A stretch of 34,640 bases of DNA. Origin: an uncultured Eubacterium sp. Its GTDB lineage: Bacteria; Bacillota; Clostridia; Lachnospirales; Lachnospiraceae. Below, one piece after another: positions 25,525 to 33,378 of the stretch; position 1 is the stretch's first letter; the number at the start of each line of letters is the position of its first letter. The position numbers and the translations under genes are program-made. The notes beneath the pieces were generated by a model. The model was given only the letters and a program-made list of their open reading frames with translations, searched no databases and had not been told where the DNA came from. Location: the NCBI GenBank assembly GCA_934351445.1, contig CAKRIZ010000019.1, positions 1 through 34,640 of the forward strand, given 5' to 3'.

Positions 25525-26010
25525 TTATACACCGATCAACTCCGCCAACGATGCAAACACCCGCTCCGCATACAGCCGCTTGATCTCATGGCGGCTCATG
25601 CCGGTGACATCTGCGTTGATCTCATATCCGTGCGCGATGTCACCTGCGGCAATACAATAATATGCTTTTCCCTGAACACTGTCCGCATTATTCGGATCAA
25701 CATTCCCGGTCGTACCGGTGATGCCGATGGCGATAGCGGTATTCAGATTTTTTTGTGCCGTGCGGGCCATCGCCTCGGCACATTCTGCAGAATAGACACC
25801 GTATTGCCTGATCACATCCGCATCGACACCGGCGAGTACCTTTGTCTCGTTTAAATATGTGATATAGCCGCCGGGATAGATCGCGGATGCACCTTCTGTA
25901 TCCGTAATCATCGACGCGATCAGACCGGACGTACAGCTCTCCATCGTGGATATGGTTGTCTGCGTATCAATCAATTTTTTTACGATCTGATTTCGTGTTT
26001 CCTGTTCCAT
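25525..26010 (-). CDS. CinA C-terminal-type nicotinamide-nucleotide amidase
   Basis: A 161-residue stand-alone CinA C-terminal domain, which converts NMN to nicotinate mononucleotide in pyridine-nucleotide salvage. Typical stretches are TMESCTSGLIASMITD, GGYITYLNETK, GVYSAECAEAMA and GITGTTGN. The N-terminal COG1058 domain of full CinA is absent, as in PncC/YgaD. ATG 26010 is chosen over an upstream ATG (26106) because family similarity begins at MEQETRNQIV and an AAAGGA site is nearby. Confidence 0.88.
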   Translation of the reverse strand: MEQETRNQIVKKLIDTQTTISTMESCTSGLIASMITDTEGASAIYPGGYITYLNETKVLAGVDADVIRQYGVYSAECAEAMARTAQKNLNTAIAIGITGTTGNVDPNNADSVQGKAYYCIAAGDIAHGYEINADVTGMSRHEIKRLYAERVFASLAELIGV

Positions 26011-26125
26011 CCTATCATTCCTTTTTTCTATAAATATACATTCTCCGTAACTGTTCCGTACCTTCACAGTTACCATTCTCCTTTGTAGGACCTCGATACC
26101 TCCCACACGGCTTACCCTGTACCTT

Positions 26126-26437
26126 TTATACGAGCTTTACCGCAGTTCCGTATGCGATCACTTCTGCCGCACCGGTCATCACCTGCGAAGAACCGTATTT
26201 CACGCCAATGACTGCATCAGCGCCCAGCTCCTTTGCCTCGTCCACCATCCGCTTCACGGCAATCTGGCGTGCTTCATTCAGCATCTCCGTATAACCGACG
26301 ATCTCTCCGCCGACCAGTGTTTTCATCCCCGCCATGAAATCGCGCCCGATATTTTTTGTCTGTACAACCGTTCCTTTTACCATTCCAAGTGCTTCGATCT
26401 CCTGACCCGGAATATATTCAATACTTAGCAGCTTCAT
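26126..26437 (-). CDS. YbjQ/UPF0145 family protein
   Basis: A 103-residue protein of the YbjQ family, small proteins forming a pentameric ring whose role is unknown (often named heavy-metal-binding domain proteins). Recognisable are EALGMVKGTVVQTKNIGRDF, MLNEARQIAVKRMVDEAKEL and GADAVIGVKYGSS. Its start lies 20 bases inside the MerR regulator gene, with GGAGGAGA as ribosome-binding site, so the two are coupled. Confidence 0.9.
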   Translation of the reverse strand: MKLLSIEYIPGQEIEALGMVKGTVVQTKNIGRDFMAGMKTLVGGEIVGYTEMLNEARQIAVKRMVDEAKELGADAVIGVKYGSSQVMTGAAEVIAYGTAVKLV

Positions 26438-27059
26438 CCTCTTCTCCTCCTTCGATCTCCTGTAGTCTGCTTCTCAGTGCAGCGATAACACCTGCCATCA
26501 CACCGACCGTAGCTACGATAAAAAATACCAGCAGTCCAACCGGCATCGAATCGGTACGGTTCATCCACAGCAATACACTCAGAATAAACAGCATCCATAC
26601 GAACACAACACCACCGCCTGCCACGGCTCCCAGTTTCTTTTTCATGCGAACGTCAACTTTGCTTAAATCCACAAAATCTATGCCCTCCTTTTCCATGTTT
26701 TCCATCTGATCCAGCCAGTCATCCGTGTTCAGGTTTCCGATCGTACATCCGGCTTTCATCATCCCGGCAGCAAGCTGCTGCATATTTGCCAGCTTGTCAC
26801 GTTCACTTTCCAGCAGATCAATATGCTGCTCCAGACACTCCCGCAGAACAGTCTGCTCATCCAGAACCGCCTTGATTTCTTCAACCGGAATATCCATCTT
26901 TCTCAAAAGTTTAATCTTCTTTAAAGTTTCGACTTCTTTCTCATGATACTCCCGATAACCGTTGTCCGCACGTTCCGGCTTGAGAAGTCCCTGGTCTTCA
27001 TAAAATCTGATATTCCTGCTTGTGATTCCGATCAGTTCTTCTACCTGTTTGATCTTCAT
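26418..27059 (-). CDS. MerR-family regulator with two C-terminal membrane segments
   Basis: A 213-residue protein. Residues 1-70 form a MerR winged HTH (VEELIGITSRNIRFYEDQGL, then NGYREYHEKEVE), followed by a dimerisation coiled coil at about 70-105. Unusually, two hydrophobic segments (about 144-166 and 173-195) follow, so it should be anchored in the membrane with its DNA-binding head in the cytoplasm. The tail is acidic (EIEGGEEDEAAKY). ATG 27059 has a GGAGG site 7 bases upstream. It overlaps ybjQ and probably controls both from the promoter at 27147-27177. Confidence 0.9.
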   Translation of the reverse strand: MKIKQVEELIGITSRNIRFYEDQGLLKPERADNGYREYHEKEVETLKKIKLLRKMDIPVEEIKAVLDEQTVLRECLEQHIDLLESERDKLANMQQLAAGMMKAGCTIGNLNTDDWLDQMENMEKEGIDFVDLSKVDVRMKKKLGAVAGGGVVFVWMLFILSVLLWMNRTDSMPVGLLVFFIVATVGVMAGVIAALRSRLQEIEGGEEDEAAKY

Positions 27060-27146
27060 GTGCCTGCCTCCGTTATCTTTTCTTTTTTCGGTTGGTTGAA
27101 TCATCAACCCACCGGTTTCCTAACCGGCTGCATCTGATGTGCCTTA

Positions 27147-27177
27147 TTTATACAGCTTCCACAAGGTGGAAGGTCAA
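27147..27177 (-). promoter_or_regulatory. MerR-type promoter/operator with 19-bp spacer
   Basis: Minus-strand -35 TTGACC (27172-27177) and -10 TATAAA (27147-27152) are 19 bp apart, and the spacer contains the palindrome CTTCCAC-CTT-GTGGAAG. An over-long spacer with the operator inside it is the hallmark of MerR-regulated promoters. It lies ~90 bases before the MerR gene, so autoregulation of MerR-ybjQ is expected. Confidence 0.88.
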
Positions 27178-27244
27178 TAGATTTTGTAAATTTTTTTATA
27201 AATGAGGAGCATTTTATATCACAGGAAGGAATTTCCTATGAATT

Positions 27245-27298
27245 AAAAAAGAGATTGTCTATCTGCTCGTTCAGTATAGCAAATTGACAGCCTCTTTT
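27245..27298 (-). terminator. Intrinsic terminator of the fructose PTS locus
   Basis: GAAAAGAGGCTGTC-type arm pairs with GACAATCTCTTTTTT on the minus strand (27292-27298 with 27247-27253, plus an inner TGTC/GACA), followed by T residues. It lies ~20 bases after the DeoR gene stop. Confidence 0.7.
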
Positions 27299-27317
27299 CA
27301 CCATTCTTCCGCAAAAT

Positions 27318-28067
27318 TTATTCTGCATCACACGCTATGATATTTTTGCACTCCCGATATCGCTCCGGACATGTTTCCGTCAGGATGACTGCATCGTCAA
27401 AGCTGGCGAATGTGACCGAACTGACCTTATCAAATTTTGAGGAATCACACAGAATATAGCCCTGCTTGCACTGTTCGAGCGCCGTCTGCTTGATCAGCGC
27501 CTCCCCCGCATCGGGTGTCGTCAGACCCTCCCTGCGGCTCGCGCCGTTTGTGCCGAAAAATCCCTTCGTAAAATGATAGCTGCGCAGGGTATTCATCGCC
27601 TGACTACCGACAACTGCTTCGGTAGAGCCTTTGAGTTCCCCGCCCACCAGATACACATGCATCCCATGGGCTGCCAGCCGCTGCGCATGCATGACTGCAT
27701 TTGTCACAAACGTAGCACTCGTCTCTGTGACCGCATCCAGCATAAAACCGGTCGTCGTCCCGGCATCCAGATAGACAAAATCCGACGGCTCGATCAGAGC
27801 TGCCGCATAGACAGCAATCTGTCTTTTTTCTTCAATGTTGCGGTCCATCTTCTGTTCTACCGTCGGTTCCCTCGATTCAAAATTCAGATCCGATGCAACT
27901 GCACCGCCAAAAACACGGACCAGACGCCCTGCCTGATCCAAGGCATTGATATCTCTTCTGGCAGTAGATTCAGAGATCCGGAATAATTCACAGATCTCTG
28001 CCACTGTCACGCTTTTTTTCTGCTCTACGAGCTTTAATATTTCTTCGTATCGTTGTTCTGTCAGCAT
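27318..28067 (-). CDS. DeoR-family regulator of the fructose PTS locus (FruR-like)
   Basis: A 249-residue DeoR/GlpR-type repressor. The N-terminal HTH is at 5-55 (RYEEILKLVEQKKSVTVAEI, then SESTARRDINALDQAGRL). The C-terminal DeoR sensor domain (about 75-235) has LDAGTTTGFM, VTNAVMHAQ, LVGGELKGSTEAVVG and GFFGTNGAS. Members bind phosphorylated sugars; by context the effector is probably fructose 1-phosphate, as in FruR of Firmicutes. It ends the fruK-fruA-HPr-EI-DeoR series. AAAGGA lies 6 bases before the ATG. Paired repeats upstream of fruK are the likely operators. Confidence 0.88.
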   Translation of the reverse strand: MLTEQRYEEILKLVEQKKSVTVAEICELFRISESTARRDINALDQAGRLVRVFGGAVASDLNFESREPTVEQKMDRNIEEKRQIAVYAAALIEPSDFVYLDAGTTTGFMLDAVTETSATFVTNAVMHAQRLAAHGMHVYLVGGELKGSTEAVVGSQAMNTLRSYHFTKGFFGTNGASRREGLTTPDAGEALIKQTALEQCKQGYILCDSSKFDKVSSVTFASFDDAVILTETCPERYRECKNIIACDAE

Positions 28068-28104
28068 ATGTATCCTTTACTATCCTATCACACGGGCAAC
28101 CCCG

Positions 28105-28163
28105 GCACATGATCCACATCCGCCACCTGTCAATCATGCAGGCATGTGACCGCCTGCACGCAT
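28105..28163. repeat. Structured repeat, copy at 28 kb
   Basis: Close relative of the 17044-17103 segment: GCACATGATC, CACATCCGCCACC, GTCAATCATGC and GGCATGTGAC in the same order and spacing. An imperfect hairpin forms around CATGC-AG-GCATG. It occupies most of the gap between ptsI and the DeoR gene. Confidence 0.65.
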
Positions 28164-28182
28164 TACATCCGAACGATGCCGA

Positions 28183-29814
28183 TCACACCCGGGATACATC
28201 TGTCTCCCGGATAATCTTGCGCAGCGTCAAAATACGTCCGGGGGATACAGATAATTCGTCCACACCCATCTTTAGAAATGTCTGTGTCAGCTCCGGATCT
28301 GCACCCAGTTCTCCACAGATGCCTGCCCAGATGCCTTTTTCATGCGCATGATCCACAACCATCTGTATCATGCGCAGGACTGCCGGGTGATGCGGGTCGA
28401 AAAATTCGTCCAGCTTTGTATTCTGACGGTCGATCGCCAGTGTATACTGCGTCAGATCATTCGTTCCTATACTGAAGAAATCTACCTCCTCAGCCAGCAG
28501 GTCACTAATCATAACAGCTGCAGGTGTCTCAATCATGATTCCCTGCTCGACCTCACCGTATGCAACGCCCTGTGCATCCAGTTCGGCACATACCTCTGCC
28601 ACGATCTCTTTGATGCGACGTACCTCTGACACACTCGTGATCATTGGATACATGACCGCCAGTTTGCCGAATGCGCTGGCACGGAATAACGCACGCAATT
28701 GTGTCTTGAAGATCTCCGGTCTGGTCAGGCAGATACGGATCGCACGGCATCCCATCGCCGGATTTTCTTCTTTTTCCATCTCAAAATAATCGCACTGTTT
28801 GTCAGCGCCGATGTCCAACGTCCGGATGATCACGCGCTTGCCAGCCATCGTCTGTGCGACCTGCTTGTAGATCTGGAACTGCTCCTCCTCGGTCGGAAAA
28901 TGGTCGCGCTCCAGATAAATGAACTCACTGCGGAACAATCCGATACCACCAGCATCATTCTGGATCACAGTCGCGAGATCCTTGCTGTTTCCGATATTCG
29001 CATAGAGCATGATCTTTTTGCCGTCCAGAGTGATATTTTCCTTGCCCTTGAGCGTCTCTAACAATTCCTTCTGCTCCTGGAATTCTTTCTTTTTCTGTTC
29101 CAGCATACCTGTGGTCTCTTCGTCCGGCTCGACATACAGTTTACCGGCTGCACCATCCACGACGGCATATCTGCCATCCAATGCGTCTGCTTCCGCGATG
29201 TCTGTTGCGACCAGTGCCGGTATGCCCATCGTGCGTGCAAGAATCGCTGTATGTGAATTGAGCGAACCATGCACAGTCACAAATGACAGTACTTTACTCT
29301 TATCCATCTGGACAGTCTCCGACGGTGCCAGATCATCCGCCACGATAATGACCGGCTCATCTGCTGCGATACCATCTGCTGCGGCACCATTTAGAATACC
29401 AATCATACGCTCAGAGATGTCACGCACATCCGCTGCGCGTCCCTGCATGTACTCATCGTCCATCGACGCAAACATTTGTGCGAAATTGTCTCCCGTCGAT
29501 GCAACTGCATACTCTGCATTGACCTGCTCTGTGCGGATGATATTCTCTACGGATTCGTTATAATCATCATCCTCGAGCATCATCTGGTGAACCTCAAAGA
29601 TCGCCGCATTTGTCTCACCGATCTCCTGCAAGGCTTTCTCATACAGTTGCTGCAGCTGCTGCATAGCAGTGTCACGCGCCTGCATATAGCGTGCAATCTC
29701 TGCCTCTGCATCCGTGACCTTCACTCGCTTTACCTGCTGTGCGTCTTTTTTATACACGCGGATCTTGCCCATGGCAATCCCGCCAAAAACACTCTTTCCC
29801 TCAAATATCTGCAT
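28183..29814 (-). CDS. ptsI: Phosphoenolpyruvate-protein phosphotransferase (PTS Enzyme I)
   Basis: A 543-residue soluble enzyme that takes phosphate from phosphoenolpyruvate and passes it to HPr. The active-site His is His188 (GSLNSHTAILARTMGIPALV). The PEP-binding half carries GGIGLFRSEFIYLERDHFPT, IMIETPAAVMI, GTNDLTQYTLAIDRQN and GICGELGADP, all as expected. The segment before the active-site His reads VHGSLNSH, slightly different from the common GGxTSH. It lies 48 bases downstream of the HPr gene. Confidence 0.96.
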   Translation of the reverse strand: MQIFEGKSVFGGIAMGKIRVYKKDAQQVKRVKVTDAEAEIARYMQARDTAMQQLQQLYEKALQEIGETNAAIFEVHQMMLEDDDYNESVENIIRTEQVNAEYAVASTGDNFAQMFASMDDEYMQGRAADVRDISERMIGILNGAAADGIAADEPVIIVADDLAPSETVQMDKSKVLSFVTVHGSLNSHTAILARTMGIPALVATDIAEADALDGRYAVVDGAAGKLYVEPDEETTGMLEQKKKEFQEQKELLETLKGKENITLDGKKIMLYANIGNSKDLATVIQNDAGGIGLFRSEFIYLERDHFPTEEEQFQIYKQVAQTMAGKRVIIRTLDIGADKQCDYFEMEKEENPAMGCRAIRICLTRPEIFKTQLRALFRASAFGKLAVMYPMITSVSEVRRIKEIVAEVCAELDAQGVAYGEVEQGIMIETPAAVMISDLLAEEVDFFSIGTNDLTQYTLAIDRQNTKLDEFFDPHHPAVLRMIQMVVDHAHEKGIWAGICGELGADPELTQTFLKMGVDELSVSPGRILTLRKIIRETDVSRV

Positions 29815-29862
29815 AGCTGTTCTCCTATCTGGTTTCTGTTCCGTTCATTCACAATAGCCTTG

Positions 29863-30120
29863 TTACAGGTTTTCCTTCATAAATGCCTCGATTGCCTCAC
29901 ATGCAGCGTCCTCATCCGCTCCCTCAAAGGACATGGTCACTTCATTGCCATTTTTTACTGCCAGTCCCATGATTCCGAAAATCTTCTTGCAGTCCCCGGT
30001 CTTGCCATCTTTGGTGAGCCTAACCGCACACTCATACTTTTTGGCTTCCTTTACGAGTTCTCCTGCGGGTCTCGCATGGATTCCCTCCGGATCTGTAATT
30101 ACATACTTAAATTCTCTCAT
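29863..30120 (-). CDS. HPr-like phosphocarrier protein lacking the regulatory Ser46
   Basis: An 85-residue HPr. The phospho-relay His15 is intact in GIHARPAGELV. At the position of Ser46, the target of HPr kinase/phosphorylase in Firmicutes, the sequence reads KKIFGIMGLAV where B. subtilis has KSIMGVMSLGI, so residue 46 is Lys. It should carry phosphate from Enzyme I to the fructose IIA domain but not serve as a Ser-P corepressor for CcpA. ATG 30120 has GGAGG 8 bases upstream. A structured repeat fills the region upstream, after fruA. Confidence 0.93.
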   Translation of the reverse strand: MREFKYVITDPEGIHARPAGELVKEAKKYECAVRLTKDGKTGDCKKIFGIMGLAVKNGNEVTMSFEGADEDAACEAIEAFMKENL

Positions 30121-30155
30121 GTTGCTGTCCTCCTTATATTTTATAAAAATCATAG

Positions 30156-30315
30156 GCGTTTGCGAAACTATTTTTGTCAGGTTTTGTGTCATGCAAGCAC
30201 ATGATCAAGAGTCCGCAGCTCCCGCAAGCTATGTGTGTGAGCAAAGCGAAAGACACATCGAGCCAAGGCTGAAGAGACAGCGAGACACCGCTGGGCAATC
30301 GGAGCAGCTTGATCA
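30156..30315. repeat. Structured repeat element upstream of HPr
   Basis: The first 74 bases (from GCGTTTGCGAAACTA) match 34409-34482 with 8 differences, the first 30 being identical. The following ~85 bases form several hairpins: ATGTGT/ACACAT (30231-30258), AGCC-AA-GGCT, and AGCG/CGCT. All are enclosed by TGATCAAG (30202-30209) pairing with CTTGATCA (30308-30315). No gene is seen in the 30121-30370 gap. It may be a transcribed leader of the HPr gene or an independent element. Confidence 0.7.
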
Positions 30316-30370
30316 GAATACTACTGTGCCCACAGCCAAGTAACCCGGATCATAAAATTTGTTATATTAA

Positions 30371-32278
30371 CTATACCACACTTTTCTTCAGAAATCCAAG
30401 TAGTAGAGTGGAAATTGCTGTACCAACGAGCAGTGCTGCCACGTACATCCAGGGATTGCCGACTACCATGAATACGAAGATACCTCCATGCGGTGCCATC
30501 AGTGTACACTGGGATGCCATAGAGATCGCTCCTGCGACTGCCGAACCTGCAATACAAGCCGGAAGCACGCGCAGTGGATCAGATGCCGCATAGGGAATCG
30601 CTCCCTCTGTGATGAATGCAAGTCCCATGATAAAGTTCGTCGGTCCTGCCTCACGCTCCTGCTTTGTGAATTTGTTTTTAAATAGCAGTGTCGCCAAAGC
30701 GATCGCACAGGGCGGTGTCATACCACCGATCATAACTGCCGCCATAATGTCATAATTACCAGCCGCAATCGAGCCTACACCAAATACATATGCTGCTTTA
30801 TTGAACGGGCCACCCATATCAATCGCCATCATACCACCGAGCACAAGGCCGAGTACGACTTTACTCGTCTGACCCATATTGGTAAGCATCGAATTCAGTC
30901 CGGTATTGATACCACCCATGACCGGCTCTACAATAAATGTCATGAGCAGACCGATCAAGAGTACACCAACTACCGGATACAGCAGGACTGGCGCGATCTT
31001 CTCAATCGCCTCGGGGAGTTTTTCAAATGCTTTCCGGAGTAAGCGGATAATAAATCCTGCCGCAAATCCGGCTACCAGTGCACCTAAAAATCCACTCTTT
31101 CCATTATATGCCATCATACCGCCAACAAAACCGAGCAGCAGCGCCGGACGATCACCGATCGCCATACCGATAAATCCTGCCAATACCGGCAGCATGAAGC
31201 CGAATGCGGTGCCACCGATTCCCTTGAGCAGTGCAGCAACCGGAGTGATCGTTCCAAAATCTCCCCGCTGGTCTGCGGGCAATACGGACAGATCTACGTT
31301 CAGACCATCGATCAGAAATGCAAGTGCGATCAGTATACCACCACCTACGACAAATGGCAGCATATGTGAGACACCGTTCATCAGCCAGGTGTAGACCTGA
31401 TGACCGGCTCCGCCGCCCTGCTTACCTGTCTGGGGTTCAGCACCCGCCGCATCATGGTACACAGGTACATCCCCGGAGATTGCCTGTGCAACCAGCTCAT
31501 CTGCCTTGCTGATACCATCGGATACCTGTCGGACAATGACCTTTTTGCCGTCAAAACGGCTCATAGGAACCTGTGCATCCGCTGCGATAATAATGCAATC
31601 CGCCTCATCGATCTCCTGCTGCGTCAGCACATTTTTCGCACCGCCGGAGCCTCTCGTCTCCACCTTGATATAACAGTTTTTCGCCTTTGCTGCCTTCTCG
31701 ATACCTTCGGCTGCCATATAGGTGTGTGCGATACCAGTCGGACACGAAGTGACTGCGAGCAGTCTGCAGGCTGCATCTGCCACCGCGCCTGTATCTGCCA
31801 GCCGCTCATCGATACCGTTTTTCTCTGCATCCGCCTTGTCAATGATCTCCAGAAACTCATCTACAGAAGCGGCATTTCTCAGTGCATTGGAAAAATCCTC
31901 GTCCATCATCAGCACAGACAACTTGCTGAGCACATCCAGATGCACATTATCCTCCGTATTTGGTGCCGCAATCAAAAAGATCAATGTAACCGGCTCATCA
32001 TCCAGTGCCTCAAAATCCACACCATTTTTTACGACCATTGCTGCGAGTCCCGGCTGTCTGACAGCGTCACATTTGCCGTGCGGAATCGCAATTCCCTCTC
32101 CGATGCCGGTCGTGCTCTCTTCCTCCCTGGCATAGACCTGTCTGCGATAACTCTCCACATCGCTGATCTTGCCACTGCGGGCCATCAGCTCTACCATCTG
32201 ATCCAATGCATCCTTTTTCCCTGTGGGTGCCCCATCCAGAGAGATACTGCGCCGATCGAGTAAATCTGTGATTCTCAT
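30371..32278 (-). CDS. fruA: Fructose-specific PTS transporter, EIIABC
   Basis: A 635-residue transporter importing fructose as fructose 1-phosphate. Domain order: IIA (1-150, phospho-His67 in GIAIPHGKC), IIB (about 172-270, phospho-Cys179 in VTSCPTGIAHTYMAAE), and IIC (about 295-630, eight to ten membrane segments, PVLAGFIGMAIGDRP and DMGGPFNKAAYVFG). All relay residues are present. ATG 32278 has GGAGGAG upstream, and the gene follows fruK after 34 bases. Length is typical for a fused IIABC. Confidence 0.96.
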   Translation of the reverse strand: MRITDLLDRRSISLDGAPTGKKDALDQMVELMARSGKISDVESYRRQVYAREEESTTGIGEGIAIPHGKCDAVRQPGLAAMVVKNGVDFEALDDEPVTLIFLIAAPNTEDNVHLDVLSKLSVLMMDEDFSNALRNAASVDEFLEIIDKADAEKNGIDERLADTGAVADAACRLLAVTSCPTGIAHTYMAAEGIEKAAKAKNCYIKVETRGSGGAKNVLTQQEIDEADCIIIAADAQVPMSRFDGKKVIVRQVSDGISKADELVAQAISGDVPVYHDAAGAEPQTGKQGGGAGHQVYTWLMNGVSHMLPFVVGGGILIALAFLIDGLNVDLSVLPADQRGDFGTITPVAALLKGIGGTAFGFMLPVLAGFIGMAIGDRPALLLGFVGGMMAYNGKSGFLGALVAGFAAGFIIRLLRKAFEKLPEAIEKIAPVLLYPVVGVLLIGLLMTFIVEPVMGGINTGLNSMLTNMGQTSKVVLGLVLGGMMAIDMGGPFNKAAYVFGVGSIAAGNYDIMAAVMIGGMTPPCAIALATLLFKNKFTKQEREAGPTNFIMGLAFITEGAIPYAASDPLRVLPACIAGSAVAGAISMASQCTLMAPHGGIFVFMVVGNPWMYVAALLVGTAISTLLLGFLKKSVV

Positions 32279-32312
32279 CGTCTCACTCCTCCATATGATT
32301 TTCTATAATTTT

Positions 32313-33230
32313 TTATTCCATATTTTCTGTCAATGCTTTGTATACTGCATCGACTTCCGGTCTTGTAGCGAGATATTCCGAAAACGCACTCGCGCTGCCT
32401 GTCGCGACTCCCATATAAAACGCATGCTTATATGCAGTCTGCTCCATCCATCCGGCGAGGAATCCTGCTACCATCGAATCTCCCGCTCCTACTCCGTTGA
32501 CCAGCTTGCCCTGCGGGGCCGGCGACGTAAAAATCTGTCCATCTGCAGTAACAAGTACCGCGCCCTCACCAGCCAGCGATACAAGGACATTTTGTGCGCC
32601 CATCTCCTGCAGCTTCTTTGCAAACGGAATACACGCCTCTCTTGTCTGTGGCTCTGCCCCAAAAATCTCTGCCAGCTCGTGATTGTTCGGTTTGATCAAA
32701 AAAGGATGGTATGGCAGCACATGTAACAGCAGATCCTGTGTCGCATCCACTACCGTCATGATTCCTTTTCCCGACAACCGCTCCATGATCGTGCTGTAGA
32801 TGTCATCCGGCATGGATGCCGGTATGCTCCCGGCTAACACAAGGATATCCCCCTCCTGCAGCCGTTCGAGCCGTTCCATCAACTGTGCGGTCATATCTTC
32901 GCTGATATCCGGCCCATTTCCGTTGATCTCTGTACCATCGATTGATTTCAGCTTCACATTGATTCGCGAACATCCCTCCGCGCTGTAGATGAAATCCGAC
33001 TTGATATGCATCTGCTCGACTCTGCGGACAATCTCGTCTCCGACAAATCCTGCCACGAATCCAAGCGCTGTACTTGGAATGCCCAGATTCCCGAGTACGG
33101 TCGATACGTTGATCCCCTTTCCACCCGGCAGCATGAGTTCAAAACTCGTGCGGTTTGTCATTCCAAGCTGAAAATCATCTACCGAAACAATGTAATCCAA
33201 TGAAGGATTAAATGTCACTGTATAGATCAT
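32313..33230 (-). CDS. fruK: 1-phosphofructokinase
   Basis: A 305-residue PfkB-family kinase that phosphorylates fructose 1-phosphate to fructose 1,6-bisphosphate. Signatures are MIYTVTFNPSLDYIV at the start, LPGGKGINVSTVL, and the catalytic GVGAGDSMVAGFLAG (Asp in GAGD as base). ATG 33230 is chosen because GGAGG lies 7 bases upstream and family similarity starts there; a frame extends to 33299 through the promoter. It is the first gene of the locus. Confidence 0.95.
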   Translation of the reverse strand: MIYTVTFNPSLDYIVSVDDFQLGMTNRTSFELMLPGGKGINVSTVLGNLGIPSTALGFVAGFVGDEIVRRVEQMHIKSDFIYSAEGCSRINVKLKSIDGTEINGNGPDISEDMTAQLMERLERLQEGDILVLAGSIPASMPDDIYSTIMERLSGKGIMTVVDATQDLLLHVLPYHPFLIKPNNHELAEIFGAEPQTREACIPFAKKLQEMGAQNVLVSLAGEGAVLVTADGQIFTSPAPQGKLVNGVGAGDSMVAGFLAGWMEQTAYKHAFYMGVATGSASAFSEYLATRPEVDAVYKALTENME

Positions 33231-33270
33231 AGTTTTTCCTCCGTTCTGTGCTCTCTCTTTTGATAAATCC

Positions 33271-33299
33271 ATTATAGATTCATATTCAGTCAAAATCAA
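33271..33299 (-). promoter_or_regulatory. fruK promoter
   Basis: Minus-strand -35 TTGATT (33294-33299), 17-bp spacer, -10 TATAAT (33271-33276), ~40 bases before fruK. The -35 lies inside the promoter-proximal operator candidate. Confidence 0.82.
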
Positions 33300-33378
33300 T
33301 CAAACTAATTCACAAAGTTATTTGAACGTTTTTGGCTACTTTGCACAATTTTTCTCCAAAATCAATCATAATCAGTCA
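33291..33378. promoter_or_regulatory. Paired DeoR/FruR operator candidates
   Basis: CAAAATCAATCA occurs at 33291-33302 and again at 33357-33368, exactly 66 bp apart, in the same orientation; each is followed or preceded by further TCA(A/G)T-type units (CAGTCA at 33287 and 33372). The first covers the fruK -35, the second overlaps the corA stop. Two sites at this distance suit a looping repressor such as the DeoR protein of this locus. Confidence 0.6.

Noticed and set aside
30156..30170. cre (CcpA) site in GCGTTTGCGAAAC
   Set aside because: The central CG and the spacing do not fit the cre consensus, and the sequence belongs to a repeat also found upstream of corA.
29476..30204. 242-residue plus-strand frame with Leu/Cys-rich composition
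   Set aside because: Antisense to ptsI and the HPr gene, both strongly supported.
31400..32263. 287-residue plus-strand frame
   Set aside because: Shadow of fruA, which has all PTS domains and active residues on the minus strand.
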